Position numbers and translations under genes: made by a program. A model generated the notes under the pieces. That model ran no database searches and was not told where the DNA came from. It saw nothing but the letters and a program-made list of their open reading frames with translations. 64,000 nucleotides of DNA from the NCBI RefSeq assembly GCF_014843845.1, contig NZ_JHQS01000060.1, forward strand, positions 213,998 to 277,997, read 5' to 3'. Each line of letters begins with the position of its first letter. Position 1 is the stretch's first letter. This DNA comes from Mesorhizobium amorphae. GTDB lineage: Bacteria; Pseudomonadota; Alphaproteobacteria; Rhizobiales; Rhizobiaceae. Shown piece by piece: positions 54,390 through 62,985 of this stretch.

Positions 54390-54759
54390 GGCGTTTCTCC
54401 GTTGCTGCCGCCCAATTTTGTCCCGTTGCGGAATCAATAGCTCTCAACGGCCGGTTGCGCCAGATGCTAACTGGCGCGGACGTCGCCGGAAACTGCGTTC
54501 TGCCGACAAGGTGATGAAAACGTTGCGGATCAAGGCCACCGGGCCAGGAGTTGCCCGGCGAATCTGTGCCGTTCTGCCCGCCGCGACTGGTCCATTGTGG
54601 CGAGACAGTGTCATCGTGGTAGACTGTCGAATCGCTTGAACTAACCGCAACAATGATTTTCTAAGGAATCGTAATACATAATCACACAATGTGATGTTCG
54701 GACGCAGCCCAATTGTGGCAATACGAGCGGCTGAAAAATCGACGGGGACCAAGGCAGGT
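54390..54759. other. Intergenic region upstream of glmM with two palindromes
   Basis: No gene is supported in these 370 bases. GCGCCAG-ATGCTAA-CTGGCGC (54457-54477) could form a hairpin in the leader of the leftward repeat protein. ATCACA-CAA-TGTGAT (54681-54695) is a perfect dyad about 65 bases before glmM, possibly a regulator site of unknown type. Confidence 0.5.
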
Positions 54760-56112
<1,353 letters not shown>

Positions 56113-56150
56113 CCCCTGGCGGCGCGAAAAACTACCTGTTCCAGAGTTGC

Positions 56151-56177
56151 AAAGGCCCGTCTCCAGACGGGCCTTTT
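56151..56177 (+). terminator. Rho-independent terminator after glmM
   Basis: AAAGGCCCGTCT-CC-AGACGGGCCTTTTT, a long G+C-rich stem with T-tract. Confidence 0.93.
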
Positions 56178-56256
56178 TGTGCTTGCCGGACACCCTGCTG
56201 CCCGGGGAACATGCTCTACTTCTAAAATTCTATAGATTCGTGGTTAATCGACACGG

Positions 56257-56271
56257 TTAAACGCCTTTTAA
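56257..56271. promoter_or_regulatory. CtrA-type box upstream of the first outer membrane protein
   Basis: Perfect TTAA (56257-56260), seven bases, TTAA (56268-56271), followed by CC. It is 81 bases before the ATG. A further TTAA lies at 56244-56247. The same layout recurs before the second outer membrane protein. Confidence 0.75.
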
Positions 56272-56352
56272 CCTTTGCAATTCATTATCCACGCCGAGGT
56301 CAATCACATTCGGGCGGATACGTCGTTCCGAGGCTTCTTAGGGGTGACAAGC

Positions 56353-57198
56353 ATGTTCAATACAGCAAGAATGGCACTGTTCGCCGCGCTGTTGGCGGGC
56401 GTGGCCGGACCGGTCTTCGCCGCCGATTTCGTGGAACCGCCCGTGGTCGAGCAGGCGCCGCCGCAGGTGGCCTATCAAGAACCAGCCGAATATGGCGGCT
56501 GGTATATTCGCGGCGACATCGACTACCATTGGTCGGAGTTCGGCGGTGGCGACTACACCACATACAGTGGAACAGCGCCCCAGAATCCTGGGTCTTTCGC
56601 CAGCGGTGACCTGAAGGGCGCCTTCTCGGCCGGCGCCGGTGTCGGTTATCAGGTCAATCGGTACTTCCGTACAGACCTGACCTTCGACTGGATGGGCAAG
56701 TCTGACTTCCGCGGATCGACGAACGGCTTCTGCGGCCCTGCACCGCAAGTTGCCTGTACCTCGACCGACACATCGTCCTATTCGGCCATGCTGCTGCTGG
56801 CCAACGCCTATGTCGACATCGGCACATGGCACGGCGTGACGCCCTATGTAGGCGCGGGCATCGGCGGCGCCTGGGTCAAGTGGGACACGTTGCACAACAG
56901 CGACTCCGATGGTGAATTCGAACACACAGGCGGTAAGGGCTGGCGCTTTGCCTACGCCCTCATGGCCGGCGCTTCCTACTGCCTTACCGACCAGGTCAAG
57001 CTCGATGTCGGCTATCGCTACAGCCACATCAATGGCGGCAAGATGTTCGAATACGCTTCGGACAGCAATGTCGGCCCGGGCTACGATCACGGCATCAACG
57101 TGCACGAAGTGCGCGGCGGTCTGCGCTACCAGTTCGGCCGGTCCGACTGCGCTCCTCCGCCGGAGCCCTATGTGCCGGAGCCGGTCTACACCAAGTAA
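56353..57198 (+). CDS. Omp25/RopB-like outer membrane beta-barrel protein, copy 1
   Basis: A 281-residue eight-stranded outer membrane protein. Signal peptide: MALFAALLAGVAGPVFAAD. Barrel features are GGWYIRGDIDYHWSEF, AGVGYQVNRYFRTDLTFDW, LLANAYVDIGTWHGVTPYVGAGIGGAWVKW and the end VHEVRGGLRYQFG, followed by an unusual Pro-rich tail (PPPEPYVPEPVYTK) instead of a terminal aromatic residue. Brucella Omp25, a relative, is controlled by CtrA. ATG 56353 is preferred over 56275 because of the signal peptide. Confidence 0.88.
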   Translation: MFNTARMALFAALLAGVAGPVFAADFVEPPVVEQAPPQVAYQEPAEYGGWYIRGDIDYHWSEFGGGDYTTYSGTAPQNPGSFASGDLKGAFSAGAGVGYQVNRYFRTDLTFDWMGKSDFRGSTNGFCGPAPQVACTSTDTSSYSAMLLLANAYVDIGTWHGVTPYVGAGIGGAWVKWDTLHNSDSDGEFEHTGGKGWRFAYALMAGASYCLTDQVKLDVGYRYSHINGGKMFEYASDSNVGPGYDHGINVHEVRGGLRYQFGRSDCAPPPEPYVPEPVYTK

Positions 57199-57396
57199 TC
57201 GGATCGATTTCAGACCTTCGCCAACCGCCCGGCCTTGCCGGGCGGTTTTCGTTTGTGCCGCTTCAGTCCGTGTCCGACCCTTTCCGAACCAAGATCAGCG
57301 AAGCAAAACCGGATCGCTTTCTGCCGCCGACCTTCAGTGGGGTAAATGCTCCAGTCAAAACCCTGCCGAAATCAATTCGCTAACGCTCTGTTATCC

Positions 57397-57411
57397 TTAA
57401 CCGGCACTTAA
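57397..57411. promoter_or_regulatory. CtrA-type box upstream of the second outer membrane protein
   Basis: Perfect TTAA (57397-57400), seven bases, TTAA (57408-57411), followed by CC. It is 75 bases before the ATG, close to the spacing seen for copy 1. A further TTAA lies at 57421-57424. Confidence 0.75.
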
Positions 57412-57486
57412 CCACTATGGTTAACAATGCTCCCTGAAACGGTGCGTGCCATTGCAATGCGCGCCAAGTTCGGGAGCCCGGGGACC

Positions 57487-58359
57487 ATGGTACTCAAATC
57501 GCGTATAGCGCTGGCGCTTGCCGCAATCATGCTGATACCGGTGACGCAGTCGTTGTCGGCCGACTACGATCCGCCCATCTATGTCGACCAGGCACCCGAC
57601 TATGTGCCGGTCGAGGTCGGTTCGGGATGGTATCTGCGCGGCGATATCGGCTACGCCTTCAGCCATCCGTTCGAACACGAGACAGCAGCCAGCGGATCGA
57701 CCACTTTCACGAACGACAGCAGCCTGTTCACCGGCAGCATCGGCATGGGCTATCACATCAACGACTACCTTCGGGTCGAACTCAACGGCGGAATTCTGCC
57801 GACCAACAAGTTCGGCGACCATGCGCTGGTGCCAAGCGGGTGCGCCGGCACAACGAACAGCCTGTTTCCGGACGGGGCTGGCGGCTTCATCATTGTTCCC
57901 ACGGCTACGACCCAGGATTGCGAGGCCTCAAACTACGCCACCAACAAGGGTTACAGCGTGATGGCCAATGGCTATGTGGACCTCGGCACCTATGTGGGCA
58001 TCACGCCCTATATCGGTGGTGGCGTCGGTGTTGCCTACAACAAGTATTTCAAGACCCAGGGCGCGCGCAATTGCGTTCCGATCGATCCCGATCCGACGTC
58101 GGGCGCGGGTGGCTTCCAGTGTAACGATCCGGCTGGATACAGCGGGTCGGAAGACTCAGAGGCCAAATTCAATCTCGCTTATTCGATCGGCGCCGGCCTG
58201 TCCTATCAAGTGACCAAGAACGTCTCGGTTGACCTGGGCTACGAGTATTTCTCGATCCCAAGCGCCAAATATGTCGCCTATGATGATGGCGCCTTCGGCA
58301 TCCACAAAGGCATCAATTATCAGACGGTCAAGCTCGGCCTGCGCTACGATCTCTGGTAA
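57487..58359 (+). CDS. Omp25/RopB-like outer membrane beta-barrel protein, copy 2
   Basis: A 290-residue paralogue of the preceding gene. Signal peptide: RIALALAAIMLIPVTQSLSA. Shared features: GSGWYLRGDIGYAFSH, IGMGYHINDYLRVELNGG, ANGYVDLGTYVGITPYIGGGVGVAY, VSVDLGYEYFSIP, and a classical end in aromatic Trp (GLRYDLW). Two Cys pairs in the extracellular loops (GCAGTT/TQDCEAS and NCVPI/QCND) could form disulfides. ATG 57487 follows CGGGGACC. A tandem pair by duplication is likely. Confidence 0.88.
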   Translation: MVLKSRIALALAAIMLIPVTQSLSADYDPPIYVDQAPDYVPVEVGSGWYLRGDIGYAFSHPFEHETAASGSTTFTNDSSLFTGSIGMGYHINDYLRVELNGGILPTNKFGDHALVPSGCAGTTNSLFPDGAGGFIIVPTATTQDCEASNYATNKGYSVMANGYVDLGTYVGITPYIGGGVGVAYNKYFKTQGARNCVPIDPDPTSGAGGFQCNDPAGYSGSEDSEAKFNLAYSIGAGLSYQVTKNVSVDLGYEYFSIPSAKYVAYDDGAFGIHKGINYQTVKLGLRYDLW

Positions 58360-58383
58360 GCGCGCAACGAAGTCCAAGGAATC

Positions 58384-58407
58384 GACGGCGAGCCCTCGGG
58401 CTCGCCG
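58384..58407 (+). terminator. Hairpin after the outer membrane protein pair
   Basis: CGGCGAGCCC-TC-GGGCTCGCCG stem followed by TTTGCTTT, 25 bases after the stop. Probably a terminator. Confidence 0.7.
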
Positions 58408-58492
58408 TTTGCTTTATGCGCCTAAGACGGCATGGCGCGCGAGTATCCCGCCAGCGACAAAAACTTTCCTCTTGACGCCGGAAGCCTGAACG

Positions 58493-58556
58493 CATATCGC
58501 CGTCCGTGGGCCACCCCTCCCCAACGAGGGGCCACTATCTGGAAGGATAGACCACG
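58493..58556 (+). ncRNA. serC leader motif
   Basis: Two hairpins just before serC. GTGG...CCAC encloses CCCCTC-CCCAAC-GAGGGG (58506-58535). Then CTATC-TGGAAG-GATAG (58535-58550) has the GGAAGGA ribosome-binding site in loop and stem, with the ATG at 58557. This matches the serC element described in Rfam for alphaproteobacteria, thought to regulate translation of serC. Confidence 0.7.
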
Positions 58557-59732
58557 ATGACGACACATACGAAGCCCGGACTCCGTCCGGCAAACCCCAA
58601 TTTCTCCTCAGGTCCCTGCGCAAAGCGCCCCGGTTGGTCGGTCGAGGCCCTCAAGAATGCCGCGCTTGGACGTTCGCATCGCGCCAAGATCGGCAAGACC
58701 AAGCTCGAACAGGCGATCGAGCTGACGCGCGAGATCCTCCAGGTACCAGCGGACTACCGCATCGGCATCGTGCCGGCGTCCGACACCGGCGCAGTCGAGA
58801 TGGCGCTGTGGTCGCTGCTCGGCGAGCGCGGCGTCGACATGGTCGCCTGGGAGAGCTTCGGCTCCGGCTGGGTCACCGACGTGGTCAAGCAGCTGAAGCT
58901 CGCGGACGTGCGCAGGATCGAAGCCGGCTACGGCGAGCTGCCTGATGTGGCCAGGATCGACTTCGACCGCGACGTGGTCTTCACCTGGAACGGCACGACC
59001 TCGGGTGTGCGGGTGCCGAACGGCGATTTCATCCCGGCCGCTCGCAAGGGCCTGACCATCTGCGACGCGACGTCGGCGGCCTTCGCGCAAAGGCTCGATT
59101 TCGAAAAACTCGATGTCGTCACCTTCTCCTGGCAAAAGGTGCTGGGCGGCGAGGGGGCGCATGGCATGCTGATCCTCAGCCCGCGCGCTGTCGAGCGGCT
59201 GGAAACCTACAAGCCTTCATGGCCGCTGCCGAAAATCTTCCGCCTGACGTCGGGCGGCAAGCTGATCGAAGGCATCTTCAAGGGCGAGACCATCAACACG
59301 CCGTCGATGCTGTGCGTCGAGGATTATCTCGATGCGCTGCAGTGGGCGAAGTCGATCGGCGGCCTCGAGGCCCTGATCGCCCGCGCCGATGCCAATGCCG
59401 CGGCGCTCGATCGCTTCGTCGCCAAGTCCTCCTGGCTCGGACACCTGGCCGTGGAGCCGGCGACACGGTCGAACACCTCCGTCTGTCTCTCCTTCACCGA
59501 TGCGGATGTCGCGGCGCTCGACGCCGACGGCCAGGCGGCTTTCGCCAAGGGATTGGTGTCGATGCTCGACAAGGAAGGTGTCGCCTACGACATCGGCGCC
59601 TATCGCGACGCACCGCCCGGTCTGCGCATCTGGTGCGGCGCGACGGTCGAGACCTCCGATCTCGAGGCACTGCTGCCCTGGCTTGACTGGGCCTTTGCCA
59701 TGCAAAAGGCGTCGCTGAAAGCGGCTGCCTGA
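58557..59732 (+). CDS. serC: Phosphoserine aminotransferase
   Basis: A 391-residue PLP enzyme converting 3-phosphohydroxypyruvate to phosphoserine, the second step of serine synthesis. The PLP lysine is Lys194 in TFSWQKVLGGEGAHG. KPGLRPANPNFSSGPCAKRPG opens the protein and the C-terminal YDIGAYRDAPPGLRIWCGAT is typical of the alphaproteobacterial, archaeal-like subgroup. It is preceded by the serC leader and followed by serA, the first enzyme of the pathway. Confidence 0.96.
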   Translation: MTTHTKPGLRPANPNFSSGPCAKRPGWSVEALKNAALGRSHRAKIGKTKLEQAIELTREILQVPADYRIGIVPASDTGAVEMALWSLLGERGVDMVAWESFGSGWVTDVVKQLKLADVRRIEAGYGELPDVARIDFDRDVVFTWNGTTSGVRVPNGDFIPAARKGLTICDATSAAFAQRLDFEKLDVVTFSWQKVLGGEGAHGMLILSPRAVERLETYKPSWPLPKIFRLTSGGKLIEGIFKGETINTPSMLCVEDYLDALQWAKSIGGLEALIARADANAAALDRFVAKSSWLGHLAVEPATRSNTSVCLSFTDADVAALDADGQAAFAKGLVSMLDKEGVAYDIGAYRDAPPGLRIWCGATVETSDLEALLPWLDWAFAMQKASLKAAA

Positions 59733-59801
59733 GTTCATTGCGCGGCGGCCTTCGGGCCGCCGATTCCCGTACGGATCAATCCCATTTTCAAGGAGGCCGC
59801 C

Positions 59802-61403
59802 ATGGCGCCCCGCGTTCTCGTCTCAGACAAACTTTCCACCACGGCCGTGCAGATATTCAAAGACCGAGGAGTCGAGGTCGACTATTTGCCGGATCTCGGC
59901 AAGGACAAGGAAAAGCTCGCCGAGGTGATCGGCCAGTATGACGGCCTCGCCATCCGTTCGGCGACCAAGGTCACCGAGAAGCTGATCAACGCCGCCACCA
60001 ATTTGAAGGTCGTCGGCCGCGCCGGTATCGGCGTCGACAATGTCGACATCCCAGCGGCGAGCCGCAAGGGCATCATCGTGATGAACACGCCCTTCGGCAA
60101 TTCGATCACCACGGCCGAGCATGCGGTTGCCATGATCTTTGCGCTGGCGCGTCAGATACCGGAGGCCAATGCCTCTACGCATGCCGGCAGATGGGAGAAG
60201 AACCGTTTCATGGGCATCGAGATCACCGGCAAGACGCTGGGCGTGATCGGCTGCGGCAATATCGGTTCCATCGTCGCCACGCGCGGCGTTGGGCTGAAGA
60301 TGCATGTCATCGCCTTCGACCCGTTCCTGTCGGACAGCCGTGCGGAAGAACTTGGCGTCGTGAAGGTCGAACTGGACGAGCTGTTCGCCCGCGCCGATTT
60401 CATCACGCTGCACACGCCGCTGACCGACAAGACGCGCAACATCATCGACGCGTCGGCGATCGCCAAGATGAAGGACGGCGTGCGCATCATCAATTGCGCG
60501 CGCGGCGGCCTGATCGTCGAGGCCGATCTGGTGGCGGCGTTGAAGGGCGGCAAGGTGGCGGGCGCCGGCATCGACGTGTTCGAGGTCGAACCGGCGGAGA
60601 GGAACGAGCTGTTCGGCATGGACAATGTCGTGGCGACGCCACATCTCGGCGCCTCGACCACCGAGGCGCAGGAGAACGTTGCGCTGCAGGTCGCCGAACA
60701 GATGGCCGACTATCTGATCAAGGGCGCCGTTTCCAACGCCATCAACATGCCGTCGATCTCCGCCGAGGAAGCGCCGCGGCTGAAGCCTTTCGTCAAGCTC
60801 GCCGAAGTGCTCGGCGCCTTTGTCGGCCAGGTCACCGAGGATCCGATCAAGGAGGTCGAGATCCTGTTCGACGGCTCGACCGCGACGATGAACACGCGCG
60901 CACTGATCAGTGCCGCCCTTGCCGGCCTGATTCGGCCGCAGGTCTCCGACGTCAACATGGTGTCGGCGCCGATCATGGTGAAGGAGCGCGGCATCATCGT
61001 CGCCGAGGTCAAGCGCGACAAGTCGGGCGTGTTCGACGGCTACATCAAGCTGACCGTCAAGACCGAGCACCGGACGCGCTCGATCGCCGGCACCTGCTTC
61101 TCCGACGGCAAGCCGCGCTTCATCCAGATCAAGGGCATCAATCTCGACGCCGAGGTCGGCCAGCACATGCTCTACACGACCAATGCCGACGCGCCGGGCA
61201 TCATCGGCCTGCTCGGCACGGTGTGCGGCGAAAATGGCGTCAACATCGCCAACTTCCAGCTTGGCCGCAACCGGCCCGGCGGCGATGCCATCGCGCTGCT
61301 CTATCTCGATGCGCCGTTCCCGGAAAGGGTGCTCGATCAGCTGCGGGCGCACAAGTCGATCGACTCGGCCAAGCCGCTGCACTTCGACGTCGGCAGCGCC
61401 TGA
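59802..61403 (+). CDS. serA: D-3-phosphoglycerate dehydrogenase
   Basis: A 533-residue NAD-dependent enzyme, the first step of serine synthesis. The NAD-binding motif GKTLGVIGCGNIGSIVA starts at residue 143. The catalytic His281 is in VATPHLGASTTEA. After an intervening domain, the C-terminal ACT domain (MLYTTNADAPGIIGLLGTV, about residues 455-530) is the site for serine feedback. AAGGAGGCCGCC precedes ATG 59802. It is in an operon with serC. A GGCGGCC-TTCG-GGCCGCC hairpin lies between the two. Confidence 0.97.
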   Translation: MAPRVLVSDKLSTTAVQIFKDRGVEVDYLPDLGKDKEKLAEVIGQYDGLAIRSATKVTEKLINAATNLKVVGRAGIGVDNVDIPAASRKGIIVMNTPFGNSITTAEHAVAMIFALARQIPEANASTHAGRWEKNRFMGIEITGKTLGVIGCGNIGSIVATRGVGLKMHVIAFDPFLSDSRAEELGVVKVELDELFARADFITLHTPLTDKTRNIIDASAIAKMKDGVRIINCARGGLIVEADLVAALKGGKVAGAGIDVFEVEPAERNELFGMDNVVATPHLGASTTEAQENVALQVAEQMADYLIKGAVSNAINMPSISAEEAPRLKPFVKLAEVLGAFVGQVTEDPIKEVEILFDGSTATMNTRALISAALAGLIRPQVSDVNMVSAPIMVKERGIIVAEVKRDKSGVFDGYIKLTVKTEHRTRSIAGTCFSDGKPRFIQIKGINLDAEVGQHMLYTTNADAPGIIGLLGTVCGENGVNIANFQLGRNRPGGDAIALLYLDAPFPERVLDQLRAHKSIDSAKPLHFDVGSA

Positions 61404-61427
61404 CCTGATTCCAGGAAAGCTTTATCG

Positions 61428-61452
61428 AAGGCGCGGCTCCGTCCGCGCCTTT
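61428..61452 (+). terminator. Rho-independent terminator after serA
   Basis: AAGGCGCGG-CTCCGT-CCGCGCCTT with T-rich end, 24 bases after the stop. Confidence 0.8.
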
Positions 61453-61613
61453 ATGTTTTGCGGCGGCTCGCCCAAGTAAATGATGCGGAAGGCGAAAATT
61501 GTTGTGCCTCAGGCCGTTTCCAGCGGCAAAGAATGGTCGCGTCGGCCTGCTCTTGACGCTATAGAGGCCTGTCGTTTCAAAGCCGCCTGTCGGCATCTCA
61601 AGGGAAAAGAAAC

Positions 61614-62912
61614 ATGGCCAATGTGGTGGTCGTCGGCTCACAGTGGGGCGACGAAGGCAAGGGCAAGATCGTCGACTGGCTGTCGGAACGGGCGGACGTC
61701 GTCGTGCGCTTCCAGGGCGGCCACAATGCCGGCCACACGCTGGTCGTCGACGGCAAGGTCTACAAACTGTCGCTGCTGCCGTCCGGCGTGGTGCGGCCAG
61801 GCAAGCTGTCGATCATCGGCAATGGCGTGGTCTTCGACCCGCACGCCTTCGTCGCCGAAGCGGCGAAACTGAAGGCGCAAGGCGTGGAGGTGACGCCGGA
61901 TCGCCTGAAAATAGCCGAAAACACCGCGCTTATCCTGTCGCTGCACCGCGAGCTGGACGGATTCCGCGAGGACGCCGCCTCCAATTCCGGAACGAAGATT
62001 GGCACGACCCGCCGCGGCATCGGCCCCGCCTACGAGGACAAGGTGGGCCGGCGTGCGGTCAGGGTGATGGACCTGGCGGATTTGGAAACGCTTCCCTTGA
62101 AAGTTGACAGGCTGCTGACGCACCACAATGCGCTGCGCCGCGGGCTCGGCCATGCCGAGGTCACGCATGACGCGATCATGGGCGAGCTGACTTCGGTCGC
62201 CGACGAAATCCTGCCCTATATGGATCGGGTCTGGAAGGTTCTCGACGACCGGCGCCGCGCCGGCGAACGCATCCTGTTCGAGGGCGCGCAAGGCACACTG
62301 CTCGACATCGACCACGGCACCTATCCATTCGTCACCTCGTCCAATACCGTGGCCGGCCAGGCGTCGGCCGGCGCCGGCGTCGGCCCCGGCGTCATCGGCT
62401 ATGTGCTCGGCATCACCAAGGCCTATACGACGCGTGTCGGCGAGGGTCCGTTCCCGACCGAACAGAAGAACGAGATCGGCGAATTCCTCGGCACGCGCGG
62501 CCATGAATTCGGCGTCGTCACCGGCCGCAAGCGCCGCTGCGGCTGGTTCGACGCCGTGCTGGTCCGCCAGGCGGTCGCCGTCAACGGCATCAAGGGCATC
62601 GCGCTGACCAAGCTCGACGTGCTCGATGGCCTGGACGAGATCAAGGTCTGCACCGGCTACCGCCTCGACGGCGAGACGATCGACTATCTGCCCGCCAGCC
62701 AGGGCGCGCAGGCCCGGGTCGAACCGGTTTACGAGACGCTGGAGGGCTGGAAAGGCACCACTGCCGGTGCGCGCAGCTGGAACGATCTGCCGGCCCAGGC
62801 GGTCAAATATGTCCGTTACATCGAAGAGCTGATCGGCGCGCCGGTAGCACTCCTTTCCACCAGCCCGGAACGGGACGATACGATACTTGTGACCGATCCG
62901 TTTCAAGACTAG
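61614..62912 (+). CDS. purA: Adenylosuccinate synthetase
   Basis: A 432-residue GTP-dependent enzyme that joins IMP and aspartate on the way to AMP. The N-terminal P-loop is VVGSQWGDEGKGKIVDWL, followed by FQGGHNAGHTLVVDGK, GTTRRGIGPAYEDK and the GTP-specific TKLDVLDGLDEIKVC. All are intact. ATG 61614. A separate transcription unit after the serA terminator. Confidence 0.98.
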   Translation: MANVVVVGSQWGDEGKGKIVDWLSERADVVVRFQGGHNAGHTLVVDGKVYKLSLLPSGVVRPGKLSIIGNGVVFDPHAFVAEAAKLKAQGVEVTPDRLKIAENTALILSLHRELDGFREDAASNSGTKIGTTRRGIGPAYEDKVGRRAVRVMDLADLETLPLKVDRLLTHHNALRRGLGHAEVTHDAIMGELTSVADEILPYMDRVWKVLDDRRRAGERILFEGAQGTLLDIDHGTYPFVTSSNTVAGQASAGAGVGPGVIGYVLGITKAYTTRVGEGPFPTEQKNEIGEFLGTRGHEFGVVTGRKRRCGWFDAVLVRQAVAVNGIKGIALTKLDVLDGLDEIKVCTGYRLDGETIDYLPASQGAQARVEPVYETLEGWKGTTAGARSWNDLPAQAVKYVRYIEELIGAPVALLSTSPERDDTILVTDPFQD

Positions 62913-62985
62913 TTTCTGAGCCTTTCCGGGCATTGCGGCTGATTTGCGGGGCCGGTCCGTGAACAAAATACAGGTCGACTGACGC

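Noticed and set aside
59823..61382. 519-residue open frame opposite serA
   Set aside because: Shadow of a certain gene.
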